DNA of 64,000 nucleotides from contig CP075497.1 of NCBI GenBank assembly GCA_021613535.1, positions 9,238,001-9,302,000 of the forward strand, given 5' to 3'. Source of the DNA: Adineta vaga (taxonomy: Eukaryota; Rotifera). How positions within the stretch are numbered: position 1 is the stretch's first letter; each line of letters begins with the position of its first letter. The position numbers and the translations under genes are program-made. Below the pieces are notes generated by a model. That model had not been told where the DNA came from, ran no database searches, and saw nothing but the letters and a program-made list of their open reading frames with translations. Positions 25,999-39,515 of the stretch are shown here, in pieces.

Positions 25999-28900
25999 CT
26001 AAAATGAAGTAAATGTCTCGTTTGATATTCGTTTTGTTTTCTCTTCTTTGAACATACAACGTAGGAGGCTTAGTTATTTATTGTGCGATTGATTAGCACC
26101 TTACCCACTTGCTTCAACTTAATGATGAAGTAGACCTTGTTTTTTCTTTACTTATTGAACATATATACATTCACTTAATCTCACTCCGACAACTGTGCAC
26201 TATTGATTAGGAAAAAAACCTTACCTTGATCTGTGCGCTAATCTCATGATGCTATCTGACACAATGCACGCGTAGAGATCATTAAAAGAAGAAGAAGAAG
26301 AAGAAACGATAGATCTTTTACACCATCATTTTCTAGACTGAACATTGAACTCGTTCGAACAATAGCAATTAGTGGACAACATATACACATTTGAACAGAA
26401 GCACACGCATACAATAAAGGAAAGAAAGAGAAAAAGAGGACAGAAGAATTTGTTCTCTGGAAAAATATGAAACAGAGAAAAAGTTCATTTATTCTAACAG
26501 AATGTTGATGATCTGATAAGCAGCGCGACGACACCTGTATATAAGTTTGTCAGGATAATAAATTAGCTTTACCAACGATGTACACACGACAGACGATGAG
26601 CACCGCTCGAAGATACGTGTCTTATTCGCAGCAGGGTGTCGAACTACTCACCATATGTCCGTCAAGGAATAAACGAGTGAACATATTCAGCTGATTCAAT
26701 ATGGATACAAAGTATAGAGAAAGGGAAAAGAAAGAAGACGAAGAAAAATGGAGAAGAAGTTTGACTTTTTTATTTCTTCCTTTTTTGATCTGCTTCGTTG
26801 AATTAGTATAGTAGCCGACGGCATTCAAGTTTATTTTTCTTCCATAATTGATGTTTTTCAATTATATTAGCCGACGTTAAGTTCATGTTGATGATCATTG
26901 CTAGTTCACTGGTCCATATTGAACTGATCGTCCGAGAAGAATCTCTGATGTTATGATAAGGCTATACGGAAGAATCTGGCTACCGAGAGGTGTGACTGAC
27001 ATTATTAGTCAATCATACTTCACTTTCATTCATCCGGTCTAAGATTGAATAGGAAATTGATGTCTCAATTCGATTTTGGATGATCATTTCACGTAATTTC
27101 AATGTCACTTACAGATAATGAACAGACATATAATTATCTCTTGACCATCGACATGAATGTGTTTGTCATTTTCATTGTTGAATAGTACCGCTATACGATG
27201 AAGAAAGAAGAGTTCAAAACGACGCTGTTGGAATGGAGAGCAAAAAGGCGTTATTGTGTCTGCAACTACCACCTACTGTCAATTAGGCACTGCGTGTATA
27301 AAGAGGTGCAGTCGGTCGGCAAAATATTGAAAAGTATAAAATGTATGTATGGCACTATAGACGTGATCCAACGAGTGTAATTTGTCTTGAGTAACTGAAC
27401 GAATGGGATTATGAGTCACTTACTGATATGTTGTGCGTGTAAGTCTATACTGATCGAGACAAAAGACATTGTAATAGTAGTAGTAGCAGCTTGCGTCTTT
27501 TTTTTTCTACTTGTACACTCTGTTCTAAGAACTACTATTAGTGTAATTGCAATAATGCTTGTCGAAAAAAAGAGAATATGCGCACAACAGAGACAGAGAA
27601 AGACAGAAAAAAAGAGTTAGACACAAATGAATTTTGTTCAATTGTACATTAGAAGCTCAAGAGAACAGAGAAAGAGACATTCATAATCGACTACTGATGA
27701 TAATGATGAATGAGTCTTGTAAATGTCTCATAGACGCACCTGCATTATTATTCTTCATCTTCTTTTTCGTTTTATCGGCATCGTCTGAAGATATGAATAT
27801 ACGTACTGTAGTTAGCAAAAATGATATCCTTGCGGCTTCAATCGACTTTGTCGACACGCACTAGTGTCAAAAACAAAAGCGAATATAAAAAAAATATGAA
27901 AGACAAAGAAGAAAGACATTGTTTGTTATATATATAGTTATAAATGAATGTTTATAAAAGAAGTTCAATCGTGTTTTGTTTTGTGATGTTGTTATCCACT
28001 AACCGACTCACTTGGGATATTGAACCCGAAGTAGAAGTATACACACGCCAAGCAGGTCCTTCACACATATACCAAGTGGAAGCAATCATTCTTCACTTTT
28101 ACTTCATGGTCATTCAATGATATGAGAAGAGAGGACAAAAATACTTTGCTTTCTTTCTCTTTTCTCTCTCTCTCCCTTTTCTCTCACTTTAAGACAAATT
28201 AAGTGAACAAGTCCAGATACATTTCTTTCTCTCTTCAATCGTACAACAATGCATAATCAGAAGGACACTTTTGAGATGCTCTCTTCTTGTTTCTACACGA
28301 TCCGTAAAGCTACTAATCGACTGGCAAAATCCATGAAACTAATTATACGGTAGAGATTGTATATAGTAGAGTCAATCGAAAGAAAGAATAAATGATTATT
28401 TTTGCTCTTCAATCAAGGTAATCATAAAAGTAGCAATCATAGTGCTTCGTTCATGACTAAATACTCGTTTTTTTCTCATTTACTGATGATGAGCGTTCAA
28501 TTGACAATGTCTGACTTATTCTGATAGACATACACACAAACACATGTTTCTCTGTTTTTGATAGTGTTCAAAGCAATTATCTTCCAATCGCGACAGTATA
28601 TATATGTGCTTACGTGTTATTCTCATTATTATAGTAAAGAACATTGATAGCAAATTCAAGCTATAATGAACCATTCCAAGCTGTTTCCATTGGATGTGTT
28701 GTATTGTAGGTCAGACAAAGAGAAGAGAATGTAGAGATTTACTTCTTTACATTGTTCTCATTGATGATTATTTTTTATTGAAATCAAAGATGATTGAATC
28801 GAATTGAAGGTTATAATGATCATAATAATAATTATTCATTCTCTCTTCACACACTTGTCAAACGTTGAATTTAACACCTTACACTAAAGCAATGCATAGC

Positions 28901-29535
28901 AAGAAGAAACAGAATTTATCACCTTTCAATCGATCAATTTGTTTTGTCTTTTTTTTTCGTTGAGCACCTGAAATAATAGAAGCAATTATTTTCTTGAGAT
29001 TGTTGATTCATTTTCATGTCGTTTTTCTTCGATGGAATCGTTTCAATGTTGAGAAAAGAAAACAACAGGAAGAAGAAAGTTGATCTGAAAGGGAAGTAAA
29101 TGATATGCTTGATTAAATTTATTCATATAGCTAGTTTTTCTTTGATTGTAGGTGTGTATAGAGAAAATATTTTTGATCATTTTCTTTCTTCCCATTGGTA
29201 AAAGAAATGTTTTCTACCGTGAAATTATATTGTTTTATCATGATGTGTTAGTAATCCTTCTGTCAATAAAAAGAAACAGAGAAACACTTGAAGGCTTTCA
29301 ATAGGTTATTCTTTTCCTTGTGATCCGAAATCGATTGACAAATATGCTGTCAAACAATATATTCAATCAAATTTTTTAAAGATCTTTATTTCAATAACAA
29401 CGGCTTCTACATCACTAAATGTACCAAAATATTTAGACATTTTTTTTACAGATGACCATCTATAGTTGAAAATAGCCTCGGTGATATGATAAAAGATAGT
29501 GATTAGTTTGAACAATTTGATTTACTTGTATTTAG
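25999..29535. other. Large spacer without recognised genes
   Basis: About 3.5 kb of AT-rich DNA upstream of the cadherin gene. Short open frames (for example around 26250-26530, 27200-27380 and 27410-27860) have no recognisable domain and no consistent splice structure. Pyrimidine-rich patches occur at 28150-28190 and 28220-28235. It probably includes the cadherin promoter. Confidence 0.5.
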
Positions 29536-30107
29536 TAATGGAATCTGGAGAAATACACATGGTAATCATATGAAAACAAAAACTATTATTGACAGATTGA
29601 TTGTTGATGGTAAACAAGTATTTGGATATGTTGACCTAGGTGTTACAATACAAAACTTAACTGATACAAAATCAGGTGAAGCTGTAGATAGATGGTTAGC
29701 AATAGGTACTACTATAAGAAGCGATATTTCAATTTCAATTGAAGATTTAGTTGTTTTTTTTTGTTTGTATTGTATGAAAGGGTACATTTTGCGATGATGC
29801 TGGCTTTGATTATGGTGTAACACGAAACCGGCAAGCACATATGATTGAATATTGTCATTCAAAAGGTATGAATGTATGGATTGCTGATGATATTTTCCCT
29901 GGCACTAATGTACAAATCAATTCAAACGATATTTATTCACTTGAGTCATATTTAATTTCTGATGCAGCATATAATTCATTAAATAATTGTAAAAGTAAAG
30001 CTCGAAAACAGTTTGATTATTTTCAAGCAACAGGGATAACACATATGGTTCAACCAGTTACAATGAATCCAAGTTCGAATTATAGAACATTTATTCGTAA
30101 TCAGTAA
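29536..30107 (+). pseudogene. Fragment of a bacterial-type TIM-barrel (spherulin-4-like) gene
   Basis: Two collinear segments encode one conserved-looking domain. The first, about 29536-29708, contains DRLIVDGKQVFGYVDLGVT and AVDRWLAIGTT; the second, 29779-30107, contains GTFCDDAGFDYGVTRNRQAH and HSKGMNVWIADDIFPG. From memory this pattern (GYV.LG, then G-FxDDAG-D-GVTR-RQ, then a KGMNV strand) belongs to bacterial secreted glycoside-hydrolase-like or spherulin-4-type barrels. The two parts are separated by about 70 bp ending in a usable acceptor (GAAAG). At the expected donor the sequence reads ACT|ATAAGAAG, that is AT where GT should be. No upstream exon or signal peptide was found. It looks like a horizontally acquired gene now truncated and unspliceable. 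The family call is from memory and moderate only. Confidence 0.5.
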
Positions 30108-30544
30108 TTAGAAAGAATTGAATACATATTTTGTTTCTTTTTGATTTTGACTAAGAATATATTTAGTAGAATATTTCTTTTCTACTCAACTAGACTTATA
30201 GACAAGAGTTAATTGAAACAATTATCGTTTGTTATCTAAGGATGGAAACATATCATCATATTTGATTTTATCTATCATCTGATAAACGAACTATCAAAGA
30301 TTTAAGTGAGAAGATATTTCACACTGATATTTATATAAATACATGTGAAAATTACTTTGCATAGTTCAATTACGTACAAACATTTCATATGTAACTTTGA
30401 TAAGAAAAAACTGATTTGATTACACTTTTCATCTGGTTTCATTCTATTGCAGCCTGTCTTTATTAGCACAAAATTGAGAAATGTACAAAAAAATAAGTTA
30501 AACTTCTGTCGTTGATAATAAACTATGTGTACGTCTCTCATTTT
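30108..30544. other. Spacer between the barrel fragment and the four-pass membrane gene
   Basis: AT-rich; nothing recognisable. It probably contains the 3' UTR of the minus-strand gene to the right. Confidence 0.5.
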
Positions 30545-31671
30545 TTACGACATTTGATTTTCCAACATTTCTCGTTCTATAATAAATAATATTTTTCAAT
30601 ACAATATAATTCAATCACTTACGTTGATTAGTTGGTTGAATACGAAAACGTCTTGTTTGATTATTATTATTAGCATGAAGTTGATATGTAGCTGATCCTG
30701 GTTGTTGGTGAAAATCTTCTAAAATTACCGAATCTATCGGCGATGTAGCTCGATTTGTATTTATATTCGATTGATTTATTGGTGCTGGATTAATTCGAGG
30801 TGACGCTTTTCGTTTACCTATTTTCAAGTCGTATATATTATCTAATGAACTATCTACAAATATCTCTTCTACATACCACACCACATAAAGATGTAATCGA
30901 ATAAAAGAGTTGAAATAATCATACCAACAGCAGCAATAATTGCTGACCAATAACCTGAATACAAAGCAAGAAATAAGAATCAATGAAATAAAATAAATAA
31001 TTCTATAATTTACTATAATCTTGAAATGAAGTAATAAATTTAAGATTAAAAAGACAATGTAATGTAATTAAAGCTTGTGCAATAAAACAAGAAATTTCGA
31101 ATAGAAATAAAATAATAATTAATAGAAATAAACATCGTTGATAACGATATTCAATATGAAATATATGAATAATAATAATAAATATTGAAATCCATAAAAT
31201 AATCAAAGTTGATAATTGTACAGTAATGATCAAAATAGAAAATAAACGTAGATTTAAATCTAAAGAAAAACTTATCCATTCAAAGAAATATAAATTTTCA
31301 TACATTCAACTTACTACGAAATATAAAAAGAATGATCGATGATACAATAAAAACAACCGATGAAATCCATGTTAAAAATGGCCACCAAAATCCACTTTGA
31401 TCTATAATTAACATAAAGGAACATCATTTATTCGAAATGAAATATATTTACTTCGATGATGATTTAAAATATAACATATTCCACTTGATAAAACAAAAAA
31501 ATGAACAAGATTCACCAAATAAGTTAACCATAATAAAGATTGAGTGCATTTACCATATGGTGCATATGGATTGACTAGATCAGAATCGGTAATATATCCA
31601 ATGGAAACAAAATAATCAAACCAATATAATTTATAATTTTCATTTGTTGAATCTGTACAATTACTACTCAT
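30545..31671 (-). CDS. Four-pass membrane protein of unknown family
   Basis: Six exons join in phase (31671-31452, 31401-31315, 31259-31014, 30954-30925, 30817-30623, 30576-30545) to 269 residues. Four hydrophobic helices are evident: LLWLTYLVNLVHFFVLSSGI near 43-65, FWWPFLTWISSVVFIVSSII near 79-101, LFSILIITVQLSTLIILWIS near 107-131, and CLFLLIIILFLFEISCFIAQ near 142-165. The N terminus is short, with CTDS and two more cysteines before the first helix. The C-terminal tail of about 75 residues is hydrophilic, rich in N, Q, R and S, and probably cytosolic. I do not recognise the family; the topology would suit a tetraspan or claudin-like fold, but no signature such as CCG or W-GLW-CC is present. 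The last intron (30622-30577) has consensus borders; without it the protein would stop five codons after CAA. Confidence 0.7.
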
Positions 31672-32810
31672 TGCTATGAAAAGGTATTTTTTTTTGGGAG
31701 GAACGCAAATGAGAACAAAAAAATATAACAACTCTTTGTTCTTGGAAATGTTTTAATAATGAAAATAAGAATACAAGGAAGTATTTAAGATTAGGCTTTT
31801 TTTCTCTTTCTTTCGATTATAATGAGTTCATTAAACTCTACTACTCAAATCTTTACGTTGAAAGGATTTCTAGGGACACGATATAACGTTAGTAACGAAT
31901 AATGAACTCCACTGCGTGTATGTTTTGTTTTATATAATAGTCATTTTTATAAAATATATCAATTGTTATTCAACCAAACAATAGAGAAATGATTGTCTTT
32001 AATAAAAATAAATTCGGATGAATTTGAGAATATATTTCATTTATCTTCACTAGAGAACTAGTTGAAATACCGATATATTAATCAACTAATATCATCGAAA
32101 TTTATCTGTATAATTATAATTTATTAGATTAATCAAAGTTTTTGGATACTTGAAATATATTTCTTTCTCTACATTTCAAAGAATATATGAAGACTTAGCA
32201 CTCATATTGCACTGAAACAAACAGAAAGAAAGAAAAGAAAGTTCTAGTCTTTTATAGTAATAGTCATTCAAATGATGATGATATTTTCTACATTCTGTCG
32301 TTTTGTCAACTAGCATCATCTATAAATTGAAAGAAATAATTGCCATTCAACATATTTGTCCTTGAGATACCATCTAAATTCTACTTCATCGATTTGTACG
32401 TTTGAATTTTTGATTTTATTATAAACGTAAGTGATGACATTTTTCTATGAGAATAAAGACTATACTTGAGGAAAAAAAGAACGATAAGAAAAAGTGATTG
32501 TGTGTAATAGAAATAAATTTTGTCCCTTAATTGTTTGTATTACAAGATACAAAGAGAGTAAAATTTTCGGCAGTTTTCATTTTTATGGTCTCTGAAAGCA
32601 ACATTTTCGACTGTTTTTCTTTTTCCTGGTACGTTAGATGTTCTGCAATGAAATAACTAAATCATTATGATAAATCAGAAAGAGAGGAAAAAAGACTCTT
32701 TACATCGTCATGCTTCAATTTGATGTGATGTCATCGGTGTTGGTAAATACTTGGTTATTCATTTTTGTTTTTTGTCTCTCATTCCCTTTATGATGGATCT
32801 GCATACCGAA

Positions 32811-32835
32811 TATATATATATATATATATATATAT
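32811..32835. repeat. (TA)n microsatellite
   Basis: Uninterrupted TA dinucleotides. Confidence 0.85.
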
Positions 32836-33376
32836 CGTTGTATCGTTAATCGAATTATATATGTATATGAGACTTTTATGTTCTTTGTCTACCTCGATCG
32901 TATAAGTTAGAACGATCTGTTGGATAATATGGCGTATGTACGCTTGCGAGATGTTATCATTTCTAGGCGATGTGCAGACTGATGCGATCGGCATCATCCA
33001 CTAGCAGAAAAACGGGGTGATGTTAGTAGTTCGTGTTACACTCACTGATGCTCGTTTTCTTCTTCTTTTCTTCTCCAATTTCTTTTATTCGCTCTAGCCT
33101 ATCTCTCTCATCTGGTTTGTCTTTCAGGTAGAGGGAGTAGAAGAAGAAAACGTCCGTTATGTAGAAAAGAAGAAAAAGAGAACAAATCGTCTCCTAGTCT
33201 CCCATATACACCATCAGCAACAACGCCTACCCAAAAAAAAACTAAAGAAACATTTGACAAATGCAGCAGCAAAAAAAAGATCCCTATTTGTTGCCAACTT
33301 CATCTTTTTTTTTCATCGGTTACTACTTCTTCTCTTCCTATGTGTCGTTGAAGAGAGAACATCACGATTATACAAC

Positions 33377-33394
33377 ATATATATATATATATAT
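33377..33394. repeat. (TA)n microsatellite
   Basis: Short TA run. Confidence 0.75.
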
Positions 33395-35823
33395 CGGTTG
33401 GTTAGTATTGATTGAATTCATACTGATGGTTATGCTTGTAGTGTCGTTTACATACATTCCTCACGGATGCCCGTCAAAAGAATGTTAGTAGAAGAATGAA
33501 TAAATAAAAGAAGAAAGAAAAGAAACGAAATCAAAACTTATGAAATAAAGAATCTCAATGTTTAGAAGCACATGCTTTATGTATATCTTAATCTTTTTTC
33601 GCTTTTCATTTATGATAGATGTATTTAGTAAATTTGTATTCTTAAACAAAATGCAAGAAAAGAACGAAAAAAAAAGTTGCAATGACAAATGATTGACAAT
33701 TTTTTTTCTCTTTTTCTTCTTTGACAATTGTATTAATATATTAGTTCTCTAATGTATGAGAAAAAAATCATTGCAGGTATTTTTCTTGACTAGTGATATG
33801 ATCAGATGTATCATTCAAAAGTTTTATGATTCGATAAAAAAATGAAGAAAGAATATTTGACATGCCCACCTACGTAAAGAGTAATGATGAAAAGATAGTT
33901 CCTGTGTATAAAAGTATTGTCATAAGTTATTACATCATTACGTCATCCGCCTGTCTTTCACGTTCTTGTATTTTTCAATTCTGTTTTTTCTTTTTGCCGA
34001 CCAATATGACAAACGTCATTTTAACTAACTGAGAGTAGACCAACACAAGACTAATCGACTGATAACGCTAGTAAAGCAAGTTTTGTTTTGAAACTTTGTT
34101 TTCTTTCGTGTATTTTCCTAAAATTTTGTTCCTCTAGTTTCTCGCTTACCCTTATTTTCTGTACAAATTATACACTTTGAAAAAAATTCATTAGAAATGA
34201 CAAAAATAAGGGCCTTGACCCAAAGCAAGATTCAATAACATATGCAATCAGACGCATAGTGTTTGGCAGATAGGCACTTTGTTTTTTATATGTCAGAAAG
34301 ACACAGATATTGACGTATTCTGGATTTTTTTCTCTTTCCACCTTCTAATAACTGGTTTTGTTTGTCTGTCTCGTCGTCTTCTACTCACTGTTGCTCCCCT
34401 TTCTCTTTCTGTCTTCTTTCATCATGTTATTATTGTTGTTATTGTCGTCAGCGTTGCTACTACTACTATTCATTCGGTTATTTTTTTTTCTCATCGTCTT
34501 AATACTTTAGTTCTAATAATAATAAGAAATGCAAGTACTATTTCTCTACATTCTTTTCTCTATGTCTTTTCTTCTTTCTCTTAGGTCGAATTCAAAACAC
34601 GAGAATAAGTCTTTTAGTTTTAAATAATTAAATCTTCATTTTTCAATAGATTTTTTAAACGGTTAAGAATCTTTTTTTCTGAACTGTAAATAGAGAATCA
34701 TTTGAATTGAATCAAGATAAATATTCCAATGGTAATAGACCTTGAAAACTCTCAAGTAAAAGAAAAAAACTACTTGATATTCGATGTTTGCTCAACGAGC
34801 AACACACATGATAAATCATTGGAGAAAGAAGAAAATTGAAAGTTTTCGAAATAGAAGAGAACTATTACAAGACATTAGGTCTTGTCATATTTTCATTGTC
34901 ATCATTTGATCATTCATCGGTAGAATAGAGAGTTCGCCGCGATTTTCATTAGGTATCTACATTAGATATATGTATATGTACGTTCATATACTCGAATATT
35001 AAGATATCGAGACTTCTTGTGCAAGAGATAAAGGGTCAATCATCGAACTATAGGTCAATATTTTTTTCTCCCACTCAATCATATGTCATATTGAAACTGT
35101 GGCTATGACCTCTCTTTCCCATCTATTCTCACTCCATATAATACCTCAACAAACAACAATAACAGCAACACTGATGAGGACGACCTCATCCTCGTTTTTC
35201 TTTCGTTCTGTTTCTTTCACTGGTCGATGCCCTATCTTTCACCTAACCACTCATATAAGAGTTCAACGAAATACAGATTAAACAAATCAGCGTGTCCGCT
35301 GGAAAGAAAGAGAACGATTGAAATATTTAAAACATAGCTGAAAAAATATCGAATTGATATTTTACATCGATTGATTAATATAACAACGTGAAAAAGCAAG
35401 GTAGTTACTGCAAAATAAGAAAACGGTTGTTATCGATGAAAAAATCAGTTAGATGACTTTCTGCCCGTTTCACTGCTTTATTTCTCTCTCTCTCTCTCTT
35501 CGTTTCACTTTTGAATAGCAAGTAAATGCAAACGGAGGACAAGTATACATCGCCCACAATAACGACCACCATTATTCGATGTGCAACAAGCACAGGAGAA
35601 GAAGAAGAACAAGAAGAGGAATTTTTTCTTTCCTTTCTTCTCGTCATTCGTTGATATAGGCAGACGAAGCAACGCGAAGCTTTTGATAGTTTTGATCGGT
35701 TACATTTCTCTTTCTCTTTTCTTTTGCTCTTGCCTATCGAGAAAAGAAAGAGACCAGTGACAGTGACATGTCGACGCCAAGAGAAAGAGAGAACTACCTA
35801 TCTACAATTCGCGAATCGTCGAC

Positions 35824-35824
35824 G

Positions 35825-35855
<31 letters not shown>

Positions 35856-35857
35856 AG
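35824..35857. repeat. (GAAA)n microsatellite
   Basis: About eight tandem GAAA units. Both strands read open here only because of the repeat. Confidence 0.9.
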
Positions 35858-36190
35858 AAGGAAAGGAGGAAACATCTAACATTACCATCAACACAAAAGA
35901 GAAAGACAGATAGAGGTTTGGCTGGTGCAAGTGATTCTTTCTCATTTTTTTCTTCCGTTCGTTTGCTTCTTTGCTGCCTCTGCTTGCTGTACGACGTTTT
36001 GACGTATGTCTTTTTTCTTCTGCTCTCTCTCTCTCTCGCTCTTCGTTACACACAGACACGATTATTACCATTTTAAATGATTTAGTTGATTATTTTTTTT
36101 TCTTCGAAGAATAGAACTGACTACATTGATCGATCCTAAACAGCTAATTTAGTTTCTTCTAGATTTATTTTATTTCATCCAATTATCTCA

Positions 36191-38113
36191 ATGGATGAAT
36201 GGCGAATGCAACAGCAACAACATAGAATGATATCAGGTGGTGTAGGCCCTGTTCACAATTATCATTCAATACGTTCAAGACCATCTCCATATTCTACAAC
36301 ACATCAAATGAGTGAATTAAAACAATCATATCAATATTCATCAAATCCATCCTCAACATCTTCAAATCCTCTTTCACCTACACCTTCAGCAACAACACCA
36401 AATCCTATGGCAAGCACAACACCAATATTAGCTAAAAATGATGGGAATGATACGACATCTTCATCATCCGATGACGTTTCTACAACGACTTCGAACTCCG
36501 TAAGTTTCCGAATCAGCTGTTTTCGTAAATAATATCCTCAATTCATTTTTTCTCTTAAAGGATGTTTATACACCTGTTCCAATGGATCAAATCCAACAAC
36601 AACGATTAATGGCTTCTAAATCATCAATTGGTCCGATGATGAGCTATAACGCTGGTCAACAACAAATGATGGCAGCACGATCACGTTCTATACCATATCC
36701 ATTGCCACCATCTTCTTCAGCTCATCACCATCCACATCCTCATCCACACCCTCATCATCCATCTATGTATTCACATCCAGCAGCTCCAGTTTGTCAATGT
36801 GGTCCTCATATGCATCCACCTAATAGTCACTATCCAATGCATCCATCACAGCATCCCATGTACTATCAACAGCAACAGCAACAGCAACAACAGCAACAAC
36901 AACATGAAGCATGGTATAGATATCAACAGCAAGCTGTTTGGAGACAACATCATATGCAGCAACAGCAACATTTACAAGCTCACTCTCAACCAATACCTAT
37001 TCAACAAAGTTACGATGCAATTTTAGCCGATACAACATCTACAAAACTAAAAGCAACAAAAGCCAAAACCAAAAAGAAACCAAGCAATAATCCATCATTA
37101 AATGATGAACCATTAATGAAGTACCAACCAATGCCACCGACATCAATAAATTTATCATTGCAACAACAACAGCAACAACAAAGAATAGGTATTCCACCAC
37201 AATCCGCAGCATATTATCCATCAATATATTCAACATCCAATTCTTATGTACCAGTTCAACAATTACCACCAACACTACCATCATCATCTTCTTCATCTAT
37301 TCCACAAGAACATCCATTATATGCTCAAACATCTCCATCAACACTTTCGCATCATCAATCTCAAATATTCACAAGTCCATTGAGTAATCCTAGTACACCG
37401 CATCAACTACATAATAATGGGGAATTTAATGGTACTAATGAATTTGGTGTGCCATATCATGGCGCTCCAGGTTCAGTTAATTCACTAACAGATGCACTTT
37501 GTCCTGGTGGTGATTCAACAGATCGACAAATGACACCTGGTCCACCGGTAAATAAACATAAATTTGATATGAAACGTTTTTATTATTGAACTATTGATTT
37601 CTAGAGTGTTGGTACGCCTCGTGTTGCTCCACATCAATACTCATTTCCACATACACCATTGACACCTCAAACAATCAATAATCAATATACAAATCCTCAT
37701 ACCCCTGTTATGATGCCACCAACGCCAAATCCTCTTTCAGCTCCGCCTACACCTCTAACACGTCCACGTTCATTAAGTGAACAAACACAATCAGTAATGA
37801 ATCAATTTCAACAATATGAACAAAACAAATCAGTGACAAATGTGGATGATCTAGCTGCCTATCTCAAAGATCCAACCAATGTTTATTTAACTGATGATGT
37901 ATCATCGGTAAGTTCTTTTGAAAAAGGAAACCTTGTTAATCAAAATTATTTCTTTGAATTCTCTATTATTAGACACTGTTCGATGATATTGATGCATTAG
38001 CTGATACCTATCTTGGACAACAATCGAATGCTGGACAACAATCAAATGTTGATCAAAATTCAGTTGATGATATTCTTCTAAATTTCCTTTGTTCAGATGA
38101 TCTTACCAGCTGA
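36191..38113 (+). CDS. Q/H/S/P-rich low-complexity protein, probable transcriptional regulator
   Basis: Four exons join in phase (36191-36499, 36561-37547, 37605-37907, 37973-38113) to 579 residues. The product is dominated by poly-Q (residues near 205-225 and 300-306), a His/Pro stretch (HHHPHPHPHPHHPSM), Ser/Thr-Pro motifs (MTPGPP, TPLTPQT, APPTPLTRPRSLSEQ) and a short basic patch KATKAKTKKKPS that could act as a nuclear signal. The last 80 residues are less biased and acidic (LFDDIDALADTYLG, DDILLNFLCSDDL), resembling an activation domain. There is no DNA-binding or enzymatic domain. I do not recognise the orthologue. A transcription co-regulator is the best guess from composition alone. 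Confidence 0.75.
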
Positions 38114-38682
38114 ATTTTTATAAACATAAACACATAAAACTACAACAATACTTTGTACGTCTCTTTGTTTTTAAATTAGTTCTGAAAAAAAATGAAAATT
38201 TCTGTTTTCGGTCTATGTATATGTGCGATTATTTACTTGCTTTCAAAATTTGTTTCGTTTCATAAACAAAAGAATTTTTTCTTGTCTGTACGCTTATGCG
38301 TTTTTCATTGTACAAAATCAATTCGAAGAAGAGTTCTCTCTGTATAGTTCTCTCTCTCTTGAATAACTCGTTTTCTCTCTGTTCTTCTGGTCTTTCTCTT
38401 TCTGACTCTCTTTCTCTCTCTTGATTATTTATTGTGTATGTGCTAGAATTTTCTCTCAAATCATTCTAATTCTAATTATATTATCTATATTATGTTTTCT
38501 TTTGTTTTGTTCTTTTTTTTTGTGAGTATGATGAATTCTTTCTTTATTTCTTCGTTTTTTCTCTTCAAGTTTTTTTCTGTTTAAGAAGAGAGAGATAGGG
38601 AGAGACATCGAGCAGAGCTATTTTCATATTTAATAAAAAATACTGATGGAACATATATAAATGATTCGTTTCTTTGGGATTT
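38114..38682. other. 3' UTRs of the convergent Q-rich and dynein light chain genes
   Basis: T/C-rich; CTCTCT runs at 38335-38425. A polyadenylation-like AATAAA occurs near 38630. No coding segment. Confidence 0.5.
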
Positions 38683-39152
38683 CTATTGATGATCAGATGG
38701 ACAATAGAACAAGAAAAATATGATGCATGAACAATATCTAAAAGTTATTTCGTAGCTAATATCTTTCATTTTCTTTTTACTTACATTTGTCCATTATTTT
38801 TAATAATTGAAAAGCATTTATCTGTTCGTTGATCAAATTGATATGAAGCGAATACTTTCGATTTATTTTTATCTGATAATTTACCGACGAATGTTTGAAT
38901 AGTTATTTTATAAGACTGATATTTTTCAGCAAGTTCTTGACGAAGATTTTTCGAGATATTCTGTGATACTTGTATTCCTAAATGATGATTATAAACTTTT
39001 TCATTCAGTTCATCAAGAATACATTTCGATGCAAGATTTTCAATGTCATTTTCATTGATTCGATGTTGTTTTTGATAGATTAAAAATTTGTCAAAATCTT
39101 TTTCATTTAATTTCCATAGCTGAGAATCCAACCAGCTCTCAATCATTAACAT
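38683..39152 (-). CDS. Tctex-type dynein light chain-like protein
   Basis: Exons 39152-38785 and 38737-38683 join in phase (47-bp intron, GTAAGT..TTTTAG) to about 140 residues. The second half matches the Tctex1 fold pattern: LRQELAEKYQSYKITIQTFVG, then VFASYQFDQRTDKCFSIIKN, equivalent to the KYKYIV..IGE and WD..TDNY..SF-N segments of the DYNLT family. These proteins dimerise and link cargo or intermediate chains to cytoplasmic or ciliary dynein. The N-terminal extension of about 50 residues resembles the longer TCTEX1D/DYNLT2 members rather than the 113-residue DYNLT1. The final strand (after NNGQ) is poorly conserved, so the exact C terminus is uncertain. The ATG at 39146 is an alternative start. 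Confidence 0.6.
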
Positions 39153-39515
39153 CTTACACACGATAAATACGAAATAAAATTTTCAAGCGGGAAATTGTTA
39201 AAGTTTCAATTATTCGTAATCAATTATAGTTAGTAAAACAAAAAAAGTTGTTTTTATTTTTGTTATATGAAAAAAGAAACGAAAAGAATGATATTGACTT
39301 AACATCACGGTATTTATCTTCTATTTCTAAATAAAAGTCTCATCAAGTAATGTTGATAAGTTTAGGCGAGCATTTTTCTTCTACATTTTTTTTTCTCAAG
39401 GCTATGATAATCAATTCTTATCTAACAGATCTCTTATATATAAAGACATGATTATTTCATGAGCAATGAATAGAAATTCATTTTCAACTTATTGTCATTT
39501 ACATTTCAAAACATA
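39153..39515. other. Shared upstream region, dynein light chain and ependymin-related gene 1
   Basis: AT-rich. It contains the TATA element of the plus-strand gene, listed next; nothing else recognised. Confidence 0.5.
39436..39446 (+). promoter_or_regulatory. TATA box of ependymin-related gene 1
   Basis: TATATAAAGA lies about 80 bp before the ATG. The same element stands at a matching distance before copies 2 and 3. Confidence 0.6.

Larger units (their letters stand above)
31672..36190. other. Large spacer (4.5 kb) rich in simple repeats
   Basis: No recognised gene. Repeats inside it are listed separately: (TA)n at 32811-32835 and 33377-33394, and (GAAA)n at 35824-35857. T- and C-rich patches lie near 34340-34600 and 35480-35505. 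The promoter and 5' UTR of the Q-rich gene should lie at the right end. Confidence 0.5.

Noticed and set aside
26244-27864. Several 60-97-codon frames in the cadherin upstream spacer
   Set aside because: No homology pattern, no matching splice sites, and scattered over both strands as expected by chance.
35768-36076. Open frames on both strands rich in K, E, R and S
   Set aside because: They exist only because the (GAAA)n repeat and flanking purine-rich sequence lack stop codons; no domain and no splice pattern.
36799-37296. Long frames overlapping the Q-rich gene on both strands (poly-N, poly-V/L)
   Set aside because: Shadows of the CAA/CAG repeats in the real frame.
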